Program-made: the position numbers and the translations under genes
Assembly: GCA_964487925.1 (NCBI GenBank)
Contig: CAZASZ010000011.1
Span: 1 to 40,413, forward strand
Source of the DNA: RI-283 sp964487925
GTDB taxonomy: Bacteria > Pseudomonadota > Gammaproteobacteria > SZUA-140
Direction of reading: 5' to 3'
DNA: 40,413 nt
The notes under the pieces: model-generated
The model's database searches: none
Seen by the model: the letters and a program-made list of their open reading frames with translations, nothing else
What the model was told of the DNA's origin: nothing
In this document: positions 32,973 through 40,413 of the stretch, piece by piece
How the letters are laid out: each line of letters opens with the position of its first letter
Numbering within the stretch: position 1 is the stretch's first letter

Positions 32973-34121
32973 CTAGGAAACCTGCTCTACACTAAACTGA
33001 GCGCGCCGCGAAGCGATCACCCCCAGAAGCGACTCGAAGGATTCGGCAAAGGACCTTACGCCTTCCGTTTCGAGCTGATCGGTAATGGCGCCGAGGTCAA
33101 CCCCGAAGCCCTTTAGCTGAGACAGCACGCTCTCGGCTTCAGCAACGCGGTCGTCGATAGCGGGCGCCGGATGACCGTGATCCAGGTAGGCGCTATAGGT
33201 TGCCGGAGGCATGGTGTTGACCGTATTCGGTCCGACCAGCGTACTGACATAGAGAATGTCGCTGTAGGCGGGGTCCTTGGTCCCGGTGCTGGCCCATAAC
33301 AGACGCTGAGGACGCGCGCCCTTTGCAGCCAGCGACTGGAACCGGCTATCGGCCAACATCCGCCTGAACGACCCGTAAGCGGCCCCTGCATTCGCGATCG
33401 CGGCGCGCCCCATCAATGCCTCGATCTGGGTGCGCTCCTCACCGGAAGCAACCTGAGCCATAGCGGCGCGAAGCAGCGCATCCACCTTGCCATCGACACG
33501 ACTGACAAAGAAGCTCGCCACGGAACGCACATTTTCAATGGACCCGCCAGCTCGAACGCGCGACTCAAGCCCGGACAGATAGGCATCAGCCACGCCCTCA
33601 TAGCGTTCCAGGGAGAATAATAGGGTCGCGTTGACATTGATCCCCTCAGCAATCAATGCCTCAATCGCAGGCAACCCCTCCAGTGTCGCTGGCACCTTGA
33701 TCATGAGGTTCGGGCGATTAACGCGGGCATGAAGGGCTTTGGCCTCAGCAATGGTCGCTTTGGTATCGTGGGCGAGATCAGGACTCACTTCCAGACTGAC
33801 CATACCGTCCTCGTGAGCCGTTTCGTCATATACCGGCCTCAGTATATCTGCGGCATGCTGAATGTCGTCGATGGCAATCGAGAAAAAGACGTCTTTATCG
33901 CTGGCCCCCTTATTCGAGCAGAACAAATCCCTCAGGGCGCCCTCGTAGCTTTCATCTCCTTTAAGCGCCTTTTCAAAGATCGTCGGATTAGAGGTCATGC
34001 CCGCTAGGCCATCCTCCTCCACCATGCGTAACAGTTCTCCGTTGCGCAACATGGTACGTTCAATATTGTCGTACCAAACACTCTGGCCGAAATCCCTTAA
34101 ACCGCGTAATGCATTCTTCAT
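32973..34121 (-). CDS. tal: Transaldolase
   Basis: Transaldolase transfers a dihydroxyacetone unit in the pentose phosphate pathway. The 382-residue protein is of the long form common in cyanobacteria and actinobacteria, with DGLAGMTSNPTIFEKAL, the Schiff-base Lys 142 in NLMIKVPAT, GINVNATLLFSLERY, VASFFVSRVDGKVD and LLWASTGTKDPAYSD. GAGGAG lies 6 nt before the ATG. It is a single-gene unit, convergent with fxsA. Confidence 0.96.
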   Translation of the reverse strand: MKNALRGLRDFGQSVWYDNIERTMLRNGELLRMVEEDGLAGMTSNPTIFEKALKGDESYEGALRDLFCSNKGASDKDVFFSIAIDDIQHAADILRPVYDETAHEDGMVSLEVSPDLAHDTKATIAEAKALHARVNRPNLMIKVPATLEGLPAIEALIAEGINVNATLLFSLERYEGVADAYLSGLESRVRAGGSIENVRSVASFFVSRVDGKVDALLRAAMAQVASGEERTQIEALMGRAAIANAGAAYGSFRRMLADSRFQSLAAKGARPQRLLWASTGTKDPAYSDILYVSTLVGPNTVNTMPPATYSAYLDHGHPAPAIDDRVAEAESVLSQLKGFGVDLGAITDQLETEGVRSFAESFESLLGVIASRRAQFSVEQVS

Positions 34122-34441
34122 CGCTAACTCCTCAAATCGTCAGTCATATTAGGTTTGATGCCGAACACTGCATCTGTCGCGATCGACAAGGCGATCCTTA
34201 CTAAATCAAAATGCCGGCACATCCTACGCTGAATAGCGGCAGATGGCCCTGAAAATCAACGCAGGCCCATGACAACCAAGGCCCTTGGGGCCTTTCATAA
34301 TCTTTCGAGACTTGCATAATCTAATGATAAGCAAAATAGGTCCGCTAATTGTGTTAGAATACTTTCCTGTAATGAGGTTCATCTTTTTTGCAATACTGAC
34401 CCCATAAACTAGCGTATAAGAATACAGAGGACCCACCCACC
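34122..34441. other. 320-nt intergenic region upstream of tal and the secreted Cys protein gene
   Basis: No gene is visible. A 7-bp inverted repeat (34278-34284 with 34288-34294, 3-nt loop TTG) lies in the middle without a T-tract. The right half is A/T-rich and contains an extended -10-like TGTTAGAAT ending at 34360 on the plus strand, about 80 nt ahead of the secreted-protein gene, with no good -35. This suggests divergent promoters, not proven. Confidence 0.4.
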
Positions 34442-34891
34442 ATGTGTCGCTGTACCACACTTTACCCGCGCTCCGTTATCGCCTTTTTGATTTGCCTTGC
34501 GATCAGCCCCTTTGCTCATGCCCGTGGTGAGGCACGTTCTATCTACCTGACCTCTCGGTCGTCACTCTGCATCGACGCACTCTCCAGTTTCCGAGCCTGC
34601 GTTCCCGCCTCGCTGTTTTCAGGCTCGATCGTGGATCCCGGCCCGTCAAGCAGCCGTAACGTGCGACATCTGAACGGAAATCGACTCGCATGGTCGGATG
34701 ACAACTGCACGTCAACGTCGTCTATGGACAAAAAACAGCAGCGCCAGCGCGTCGTTGAGTCGCTACTGGGCGTCAAGATGCCCGACCTCAGCGTCGGCGC
34801 GCGGGGACTCAAGCTGGCCTTGGATGTCGAAACCGACATGACCGGCATTCACTATAATGGCGTAAAGTTCCAGTACCAGACCTGTTGGTAG
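34442..34891 (+). CDS. Secreted four-cysteine protein of unknown function
   Basis: The 149-residue protein has a hydrophobic segment (VIAFLICLAISPFAHA) that reads as a Sec signal peptide, cleaved near residue 28. The mature part has four Cys (SSLCID, FRACVP, DDNCTS and the C-terminal QTCW), enough for two disulfides. There is a short charged helix (MDKKQQRQRVVESLLG) and a C-terminal strand-rich part. AGAGGA lies 10 nt before the ATG. No family is recognised. It precedes the MetH-activation-domain gene by about 100 nt on the same strand. Confidence 0.55.
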   Translation: MCRCTTLYPRSVIAFLICLAISPFAHARGEARSIYLTSRSSLCIDALSSFRACVPASLFSGSIVDPGPSSSRNVRHLNGNRLAWSDDNCTSTSSMDKKQQRQRVVESLLGVKMPDLSVGARGLKLALDVETDMTGIHYNGVKFQYQTCW

Positions 34892-34995
34892 ATCTCCACC
34901 CCGAGGCCCCGGATCGCCGGACCTCGCACTAACCACTAAACACAAGCAACTCCACCTCCGGCACTTCTTTGTCCCTCGAGGCAAGTCAGGCTATC

Positions 34996-35868
34996 ATGAC
35001 GATCGTCAATACGCCGGGAACCCTCGCCTCCATGAATGATCCTCAACAGCAAACCATACAGAAAGACAACGTAGTCCCCGAGCCCCCTTTTTTTGGGCAT
35101 CGCCTCCTGCAGGCCATCCCATTGCGGGCGGTGGTCCCTTATATCAATAAGACCTCGCTTTACAAGTTCCAGTGGGGTTATAAGACCCAGGGGCGAAATG
35201 AAAAGGAGTACCGGGATTGGGCGCGTCACGAAATCGATCCGATTCTGACCGACCTGATCGCCCGCAGCGAGGCCGAAGGCGTCATTCAGCCGCAGGCGGT
35301 ATATGGCTACTTTCCTTGCCAGTCGGACGGCAACACCCTGATCGTATACGACCCCCAAGACCGGGAGAGGGAGCGCTGTCGGTTCGATTTCCCGCGCCAG
35401 CAGAAGGGCCGAGGACAATGTATCAGCGATTTCTTCCGCAGTCGCGAAAGTGGTGCCATCGATATCGTCGCCTTTCAGTTGGCAACTATCGGACAACACG
35501 CCTCGGACTACGCCCGCGCGATCTTCGATACCGATCAATATCAGCAATATCTCTACTGGCACGGCCTTAATGTCGAGACCACCGAGAGCCTCGCCGAATT
35601 TGTCCATCAGCGTATCCGTGGGGAGCTGGGTTTCGCGAGTGAGGATGCGCGCGCTATCGGTGACATGATAAAGCAACGCTACCGAGGGTCCCGATATTCA
35701 TTCGGCTACCCCGCTTGTCCCAACCTGAGTGACCAGGACAAGATTCTCGACCTCCTGGAGGCCGACCGCATCGGCGTACGCCTGGGTGATGAGGATCAGC
35801 TCTGGCCGGAAGAAAGCACGAGCGCCATTGTCGTGCATCACCCCCAGGCCAAGTATTTCAGCACATAA
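34996..35868 (+). CDS. Stand-alone cobalamin-dependent methionine synthase (MetH) activation domain protein
   Basis: The 290-residue protein consists almost entirely of the AdoMet-binding reactivation domain that normally forms the C terminus of MetH (Met_synt_B12 family). Conserved blocks include PPFFGHRLLQAIPL, AVYGYFPCQSDGNTLIVYD, RCRFDFPRQ, YLYWHGLNVETTESLAEF, the AdoMet-binding RGSRYSFGYPACPNLSDQDK and ESTSAIVVHHPQAKYF. The wording is closest to the cyanobacterial-type MetH tail from memory. There is no homocysteine, folate or B12-binding domain in this gene or next to it. It should reductively methylate inactive cob(II)alamin on a separate MetH protein, which is inference. The start could be the ATG at 34996 or 35032. 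Confidence 0.9.
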   Translation: MTIVNTPGTLASMNDPQQQTIQKDNVVPEPPFFGHRLLQAIPLRAVVPYINKTSLYKFQWGYKTQGRNEKEYRDWARHEIDPILTDLIARSEAEGVIQPQAVYGYFPCQSDGNTLIVYDPQDRERERCRFDFPRQQKGRGQCISDFFRSRESGAIDIVAFQLATIGQHASDYARAIFDTDQYQQYLYWHGLNVETTESLAEFVHQRIRGELGFASEDARAIGDMIKQRYRGSRYSFGYPACPNLSDQDKILDLLEADRIGVRLGDEDQLWPEESTSAIVVHHPQAKYFST

Positions 35869-35879
35869 CCGGCGAATTC

Positions 35880-36410
35880 ATGATGATCACGCTGATGCGA
35901 CGTTTTTTCGATATCTGCCTGCTGCGCGCCGGCCCAGAGGACCTGCCGGATTCGCGATTTCTGCTGAGAACAACGTTGATCGGTTATGTGTTGAGCGGAC
36001 TGGTGATCGCGGCAATCAAGCGGGGGCTATGGACAGCAGCGCTGCTGATCACGATCGACACGGCGCTGCTCGCAGGACTCCTCTTCATGCTGCTTTGGGC
36101 GCAAGGTCTGAGTTACCGCTATAACCAGGCCCTCACAGCCGCCCTCGGCACAGGCATCATCCTTGAGCTGATTTCCTGGCCGATCATGGTCTGGTATGGG
36201 CACAATGTCGCCCAGCAGGGCGTCTCCAACAGTCTCCTGTTCTCGTCGCTGCTTCTCTGGATCTGGCTGTTTTGGAACCTCTTGGTGCTCGGCCATATCA
36301 TTCGCAATACCCTGTCGACGCAGCTCCTGATCGGGATTGGGCTGGCCATGCTCTATCTTTTTCTGTCTTTTAACGTTAGCCGGATCCTGATCGCCGGCCA
36401 GGTGGGCTGA
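35880..36410 (+). CDS. Multi-pass membrane protein of unknown function
   Basis: The 176-residue protein has about five hydrophobic segments (residues about 32-48, 51-74, 85-105, 120-140, 146-165) and an N-terminal cytoplasmic stretch RRFFDICLLRAGPEDLPDS. It begins 11 nt after the MetH-domain gene and ends 4 nt before mpl, so it is in the same transcription unit. The early PEDLP motif and small size resemble Yip1-like or uncharacterised membrane proteins next to mpl in other gammaproteobacteria; this is a weak impression. Confidence 0.7.
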   Translation: MMITLMRRFFDICLLRAGPEDLPDSRFLLRTTLIGYVLSGLVIAAIKRGLWTAALLITIDTALLAGLLFMLLWAQGLSYRYNQALTAALGTGIILELISWPIMVWYGHNVAQQGVSNSLLFSSLLLWIWLFWNLLVLGHIIRNTLSTQLLIGIGLAMLYLFLSFNVSRILIAGQVG

Positions 36411-36414
36411 CACC

Positions 36415-37800
36415 ATGCGCATTCACATCCTTGGCATCTGCGGGACCTTCATGGGAGGCATCGCCCAGCTGGCAACGGAAATGGGGCATAAAGTCACCGG
36501 CAGTGACCTGCATGTATACCCCCCGATGAGCGAACAGCTGCAGGCCAGTGGCATCGAGCTGTACGACGGTTATCATGCTGATCACATAGACCCTGCGCCA
36601 GACCTCGTTGTCGTCGGCAACGCTCTGTCCCGGGGTAACGAGGCCGTTGAATACGTCCTCGACCAGGGAATGCCATATACCTCGGGTCCTGCCTTCCTCG
36701 CAGACTACATCCTTCCCGGACGATGGGTACTGGCCGTTGCCGGGACCCACGGTAAGACCACGACCTCGAGCATGCTAGCCTGTATCCTCGAAGATGCGGG
36801 CCTCAATCCAGGATTCCTGATCGGCGGAGTACCCGCCAACTTCGGCATCTCGGCACGGCTCGGCGATACCCCTTTTTTTGTAGTCGAGGCCGATGAATAT
36901 GACAGCGCCTTCTTCGACAAACGATCCAAATTCGTGCATTACCATCCCAGGACGGTCGTGTTGAACAACCTAGAATTCGATCACGCCGATATCTTCCCCA
37001 ACCTCGCAGCCATCCAGCGGCAGTTTCACCACCTCGTAAGGACTATCCCGGGTTCCGGCCTAATCATCGCGCCGGGTCACGACACAGCGCTCGACGTCGT
37101 GTTCGACATGGGCTGCTGGACCCCCATTGAACGCTTCGATACCCACCTAACGGCGTCGGGACCTGCACAGTGGCAATGTCATGCCTTGCAGCCGGACCTA
37201 AGTCAATTTGATGTATTCGTGGACGGCGCCCGCCAGGGGACCGTCAACTGGACCCAGCAAGGCGAACACAACCTTGGCAACGCGCTAGCCGCCATTGCGG
37301 CGGCGCGGCATGCTGGCGTCCCTGCCGCGATCGCCTGTGAGGGATTGTCCCGTTTCAAGGGGGTCAAGCGCAGGATGGAATGCCTCGGCCATGTCCACGG
37401 CATCACGATCTATGATGACTTTGCTCATCACCCCACAGCCATCCAAACCACGTTGAACGGCCTACGCCAAGTCGTGGGTAGCGAGCGTATCGTCTGCGTC
37501 CTGGATATACGCTCGAACACCATGAAGGCCGGGGTCCACAAGGATACGCTAGCGCCCTCGCTATCCGCAGCTGATGAAGTCATCATTTACCATCCTGACG
37601 ACCTTGGCTGGGATCCCACTATCATCACCGCACAATTACCAAACGGGCGGACTTGCGAGAGGGTCGCCGATATCATCACAACCATCACGATCGAAGCACA
37701 GCCCAGCGACCATATCCTGATCATGAGTAATGGCGGATTCGAAGGACTGCATCAACGACTCATCGACGCGCTGAAACATGAGGTGGGCCATGGCAAGTAA
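36415..37800 (+). CDS. mpl: UDP-N-acetylmuramate:L-Ala-gamma-D-Glu-meso-DAP ligase (murein tripeptide recycling)
   Basis: Mpl attaches recycled murein tripeptide to UDP-MurNAc in the cytoplasm. The 461-residue Mur-ligase has MRIHILGICGTFMGGIAQLA, GSDLHVYPPMSEQL, the ATP loop VAGTHGKTTTSSML, VVEADEYDSAFFDKRSKFVHY and NNLEFDHADIF (the Mpl-specific pattern), and DDFAHHPTAI. Length matches E. coli Mpl (457). It begins 4 nt after the membrane protein gene and overlaps ubiX by 11 nt. Confidence 0.97.
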   Translation: MRIHILGICGTFMGGIAQLATEMGHKVTGSDLHVYPPMSEQLQASGIELYDGYHADHIDPAPDLVVVGNALSRGNEAVEYVLDQGMPYTSGPAFLADYILPGRWVLAVAGTHGKTTTSSMLACILEDAGLNPGFLIGGVPANFGISARLGDTPFFVVEADEYDSAFFDKRSKFVHYHPRTVVLNNLEFDHADIFPNLAAIQRQFHHLVRTIPGSGLIIAPGHDTALDVVFDMGCWTPIERFDTHLTASGPAQWQCHALQPDLSQFDVFVDGARQGTVNWTQQGEHNLGNALAAIAAARHAGVPAAIACEGLSRFKGVKRRMECLGHVHGITIYDDFAHHPTAIQTTLNGLRQVVGSERIVCVLDIRSNTMKAGVHKDTLAPSLSAADEVIIYHPDDLGWDPTIITAQLPNGRTCERVADIITTITIEAQPSDHILIMSNGGFEGLHQRLIDALKHEVGHGK

Positions 37801-38416
37801 CCGACTCGCACTGGCCCTGACCGGCGCCTCCGGCATGCCTTACGGGCTTCGCCTGTTGGAATACCTGCTTCAGAATGGACAAGAAGTCGATCTGCTGATC
37901 TCGTCCGCGGCCAGGGTCGTTCTACGGATGGAGAGCGACCTCGAACTGCCTGCGACACCTGTTGCGGCCCAGGAGTATCTGCTCGATCGTTTCGGCGGCT
38001 CCCCCAAGCAATTGAGGGTATATGGCCAGGAACAATGGTCGGCGCCGATCGCCAGCGGATCAAGCGCGCCGCGGGCCATGGTAATCTGTCCGTGCACGAG
38101 CGGTACTCTGGCCGCGATCGCCATGGGCAATAGCGACAACCTGCTCGAGCGCGCCGCCGATGTCGTGCTCAAAGAGCGCAGACCGCTACTGTTGGTGCAC
38201 CGCGAGATGCCCGTCTCTGCTATCCATATCGAACATATGCTCAAGCTCGCCCGCCTCGGCGTCACGATCATGCCTGCCTCGCCGGGGTTCTATCACCGAC
38301 CTGTATCGGTGGACGCCCTCGTCGACTTCGTCGTCGCGCGGATACTGGATCACCTTGGCGTAGACCACGACCTCTTACCCAGATGGGGCAGCGACCTCGA
38401 CGGAAATGAAGGTTGA
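37790..38416 (+). CDS. ubiX: Flavin prenyltransferase UbiX
   Basis: UbiX makes prenylated FMN, the cofactor of the UbiD decarboxylase in ubiquinone synthesis. The 208-residue protein has RLALALTGASGMPYGLRLLEYL (FMN binding), CPCTSGTLAAIAMGNSDNLLERAADVVLKERRPLLLVHREMP and PASPGFYHRP. The ATG at 37790 has GAGG 6 nt upstream, inside mpl. A longer reading adds only MRWA. Coupling with mpl is positional; the two pathways are unrelated. Confidence 0.97.
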   Translation: MASNRLALALTGASGMPYGLRLLEYLLQNGQEVDLLISSAARVVLRMESDLELPATPVAAQEYLLDRFGGSPKQLRVYGQEQWSAPIASGSSAPRAMVICPCTSGTLAAIAMGNSDNLLERAADVVLKERRPLLLVHREMPVSAIHIEHMLKLARLGVTIMPASPGFYHRPVSVDALVDFVVARILDHLGVDHDLLPRWGSDLDGNEG

Positions 38417-38441
38417 TCCTTGACCCTGGGCGCCGCACGCT

Positions 38442-39038
38442 ATGACCTGGGAAATCTGGCTTTCAGGCCTCGCCTTCGTACTCCAGCACAGCTTGCTTGC
38501 AAGCACGGCGACCAAGACACGAGCGCAGACACTCGGACTAGGTTCGCGAGGTTACCGACTACTCTACGTCGTGCTCGCACTGCTGACGACAATGATCTGG
38601 CTGAATTACGTACACGGCCTACCGGATCAAACTGTCTATGCGATTCATGGACCCTGGAGCGGGCTGCTACGCGGTTTACAACTGCTAGGGCTGTGGATGG
38701 CCTGGGAGGCGCTGAGGCCTATCGACGGACTCGCTTTCCTCGGCATTCGCGAGAGGCAGGATGGCCCCGACGATTTTGTCGAGAACGGGATTTACCGCCA
38801 CCTGCGCCACCCGGTGTACAGCGGCGTCATCCTGATCATGCTCGGCTTCCCATTGCAGACCCAAAACACGCTGAACCTATACGCCTGTGTCACGATGTAT
38901 TTCCTCGTCGGCGCACGACTCGAGGAGCGACGCCTGGAGCGGCAACACCCTGCCTACGCCGATTACCGGCGCCGCGTCCCGGCCTTTATCCCAATCTGTT
39001 CAACCTTTGCCTCAACCCGGAGAAAAACGCGTGACTGA
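38442..39038 (+). CDS. Isoprenylcysteine carboxyl methyltransferase-like (ICMT/PEMT/NnrU) membrane protein
   Basis: The 198-residue protein has about five hydrophobic segments and the C-terminal ICMT/PEMT AdoMet-binding pattern: GIYRHLRHPVYSGVIL, then EERRLERQHPAYADYRRRVPAFIP. Family members methylate lipids, isoprenylated Cys or unknown targets at the membrane; no substrate can be assigned. It follows ubiX by 25 nt and its stop overlaps the GTG of the next gene. An overlapping open frame (38420-39034) is Arg-rich without family features and is rejected. Confidence 0.8.
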   Translation: MTWEIWLSGLAFVLQHSLLASTATKTRAQTLGLGSRGYRLLYVVLALLTTMIWLNYVHGLPDQTVYAIHGPWSGLLRGLQLLGLWMAWEALRPIDGLAFLGIRERQDGPDDFVENGIYRHLRHPVYSGVILIMLGFPLQTQNTLNLYACVTMYFLVGARLEERRLERQHPAYADYRRRVPAFIPICSTFASTRRKTRD

Positions 39039-39873
39039 ATGGATACTGTCGCACGAAGGCCCACTGCGTCTGGGATGCTTCCTGGGCGTATTCGCTCTGG
39101 TCGCCGTAGGCGAGATCCGCTTCCCGCGTCGGCCGATCAAGGTCGAAAAACGCTTACGCTGGATCAACAACATCCTGCTTGTTGCCGTCAACACGCTGCT
39201 GACCAGATTGCTCTTCCCGGCTGCGGCCGTGGGCGCCGCAGCGCTCGCCGAGATCCAGGGCTGGGGGCTGTTCCAAGCAATCCCGGTACCTACAGGCATT
39301 GCCGTCGTGCTTTCCGTGATCTTGCTCGACCTAGCGATCTATCTGCAGCACATCATGTTCCACGCTGTGCCTCTGTTTTGGCGGCTTCACCGGGTCCACC
39401 ATACCGATCTCGATTACGACGTCACGACGGGAACACGTTTCCACCCGATAGAAATCATTCTATCGATGATCATCAAGTACTCTGTGATCTTCCTGCTCGG
39501 CGCACCGGTCATCGCGGTCATCGTCTTCGAGACACTGCTCAATGCCACTGCCATGTTCAACCACGGCAATCTGCGCCTACCAAAAGGGCTCGATACCGTC
39601 CTACGACTCGTCGTCGTGACGCCCGATATGCACCGAGTCCATCATTCGACGGAGCCCGACGAGACCAATAGCAATTTCGGATTCAACCTGCCTTGGTGGG
39701 ACCACCTGTTCGGGACCTATCGAGCGCAACCCAGAGCTGGGCATCTCGGCATGACCATCGGTATCGACGGCTATCGCGATCCGACCCAGGTACAACGCCT
39801 GCCCGGTATTCTGATGCTCCCCTTCCAACGCGCCATTGGCGATTACGCCATCAACCGCAGACCGTGGAAGTGA
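39031..39873 (+). CDS. Sterol desaturase/fatty acid hydroxylase family membrane protein
   Basis: The 280-residue protein has four or so membrane segments and the three His boxes of the di-iron family: HIMFH (HxxxH), HRVHH in LFWRLHRVHHTDLDYD, and HRVHH in TPDMHRVHHSTEPDETNSNFG. The conserved LPWWDHLFGTY follows. It should be a membrane-bound oxygenase acting on a lipid; the substrate is unknown. The GTG at 39031 has GGAG 8 nt upstream and overlaps the methyltransferase stop. The frame is open back to 38887, but that part lies inside the previous gene. Confidence 0.88.
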   Translation: MTEWILSHEGPLRLGCFLGVFALVAVGEIRFPRRPIKVEKRLRWINNILLVAVNTLLTRLLFPAAAVGAAALAEIQGWGLFQAIPVPTGIAVVLSVILLDLAIYLQHIMFHAVPLFWRLHRVHHTDLDYDVTTGTRFHPIEIILSMIIKYSVIFLLGAPVIAVIVFETLLNATAMFNHGNLRLPKGLDTVLRLVVVTPDMHRVHHSTEPDETNSNFGFNLPWWDHLFGTYRAQPRAGHLGMTIGIDGYRDPTQVQRLPGILMLPFQRAIGDYAINRRPWK

Positions 39874-39895
39874 ACGCGACCAAGACCAGACACAA

Positions 39896-40246
39896 ATGCA
39901 AGATCAGGATCGGATCTATGGCAGCCAACTCGTGACCCAGGAAGAGCGTACCGAGTATCGTAGGATGCGTTCGGCTAAAACCGCTCAGGAGCGTGAACAG
40001 ATCCGCGCCGAACACCATGAGCAAATGAAGGAGCGCGCCAGCGCGCATGGCATGACGCTTCCCGACGAGCCCCTCGAGCAAGACGAGAATGGCCGATGTT
40101 TCACCCAAGCTGCCCGGCATAAAACCGGAGAACCCGTTCAGCAGATCGAAGGCCTGAGCCAACGCTGCATCGAGCGGGCTATTCCGACCCAGTTCAGTCT
40201 TGACGTACCCCAGAGTTGTCGCGCTGCTGACGGCATCTATCTGTAG
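39896..40246 (+). CDS. Small charged protein of unknown function, C-terminal end suspicious
   Basis: From the ATG at 39896 the frame gives 116 residues. The first 60 are highly charged and probably helical (QEERTEYRRMRSAKTAQERE, then HHEQMKERASAHGMTLPDEP). I recall similar short proteins ending near this Pro-rich point, but cannot verify that. The second half (QDENGRCFTQAARHKTGEP...) has a different character and ends at TAG (40244-40246). The same frame then continues without break into a 2Fe-2S ferredoxin-like sequence. No Shine-Dalgarno precedes the ATG. It could be a normal short gene, or part of a gene interrupted by a nonsense mutation. Confidence 0.5.
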   Translation: MQDQDRIYGSQLVTQEERTEYRRMRSAKTAQEREQIRAEHHEQMKERASAHGMTLPDEPLEQDENGRCFTQAARHKTGEPVQQIEGLSQRCIERAIPTQFSLDVPQSCRAADGIYL

Positions 40247-40413
40247 ATCGATAAAACAGTGCATGTACCTGTTGGTACGCGCGTCATCGAGGTCTCCGAA
40301 AAGGTCGGTTCCGGCATTATCTACGGCTGCCGTGAGTGCGACTGCGGCACGTGTCTCATGCGCGGGACCGGCAAGCTCAGCAAGGCCGAGCTCGATAAAC
40401 TCGTTGTCGATGA
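40247..40413 (+). pseudogene. 2Fe-2S ferredoxin-like sequence after an in-frame TAG, truncated by the window edge
   Basis: In frame after the TAG the translation reads VHVPVGTRVIEVSEKVGSG, then the plant-type cluster motif CX4CX2C (Cys codons at 40328, 40343 and 40352, with an extra Cys codon at 40337), then a Lys/Leu-rich stretch running off the window. A ferredoxin domain normally begins before this point, so the TAG at 40244 falls inside or just before its first strand. There is no ATG with a Shine-Dalgarno; a GTG at 40259 is unsupported. A point nonsense mutation, read-through, an error in the draft sequence, or an unrecognised start are all possible. Confidence 0.45.

Noticed and set aside
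38420..39034. Overlapping plus-strand frame in the ICMT-like gene
   Set aside because: Arg/Thr-rich translation without hydrophobic pattern or motifs; the other frame has the conserved methyltransferase C terminus.
40259..40261. GTG as the start of an independent ferredoxin gene
   Set aside because: No Shine-Dalgarno precedes it, and it would remove the first beta strand of the fold.

Overview
The window reads as a draft-assembly scaffold from a gammaproteobacterium. The evidence is the classic gammaproteobacterial order glyA-nrdR-ribD-ribE-ribBA-ribH-nusB-thiL, the cutA-dsbD and aroQ-accB-accC neighbourhoods, fabA-fabB, sthA, mpl and ubiX, and close similarity of MetK to the E. coli protein. 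The content would suit a free-living marine or sulfur-oxidising lineage (Chromatiales-like), but nothing here fixes the order. Coding density is high, and I saw no tRNA, rRNA, IS element, integrase or CRISPR array.

Layout. (1) 1-3447, minus strand: an RsbW-type ATPase, then a tightly overlapping four-gene unit (ankyrin lipoprotein, double-ACT protein, peptide deformylase, outer-membrane barrel). (2) 3638-7227, plus strand: a structured leader, then metK, ahcY, a strong terminator and metF, which form the AdoMet/methionine cycle. (3) 7238-13938, minus strand: the glyA-to-thiL riboflavin/NusB operon, with a RibBA whose RibA half has lost its zinc and catalytic residues. (4) 14110-14643, plus strand: rluE. 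(5) 14657-21812, minus strand: a large ankyrin lipoprotein, a YadGH-type ABC exporter, fabB, fabA, an unassigned beta-propeller and a small membrane protein. (6) 21953-26288: sthA and a cold-shock protein on the minus strand, facing a TVP38-type membrane domain fused to a FAD disulfide reductase on the plus strand. An artificial 100-N gap interrupts the fusion gene. (7) 26590-26847: a small basic secreted protein with its own terminator. (8) 26944-32227, minus strand: cutA, dsbD, a TlpA-like thioredoxin, aroQ, accB, accC. (9) fxsA on the plus strand converges on a transaldolase on the minus strand. (10) 34442-40413, plus strand: a secreted Cys protein, a stand-alone MetH reactivation domain, a membrane protein, mpl, ubiX, an ICMT-like methyltransferase, a sterol-desaturase-like protein, and an ORF interrupted by TAG ahead of a 2Fe-2S ferredoxin-like sequence at the window edge.

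One-carbon and methionine-cycle genes recur: metK, ahcY, metF, glyA, a GcvR-like ACT protein and the free MetH activation domain. The catalytic part of MetH is not in the window. The points most worth a second look are the split MetH activation domain, the structured element ahead of metK, the TVP38-reductase fusion and its spurious gap, the degenerate RibA half, the propeller coupled to fabA, and the TAG-interrupted ferredoxin-like ORF.
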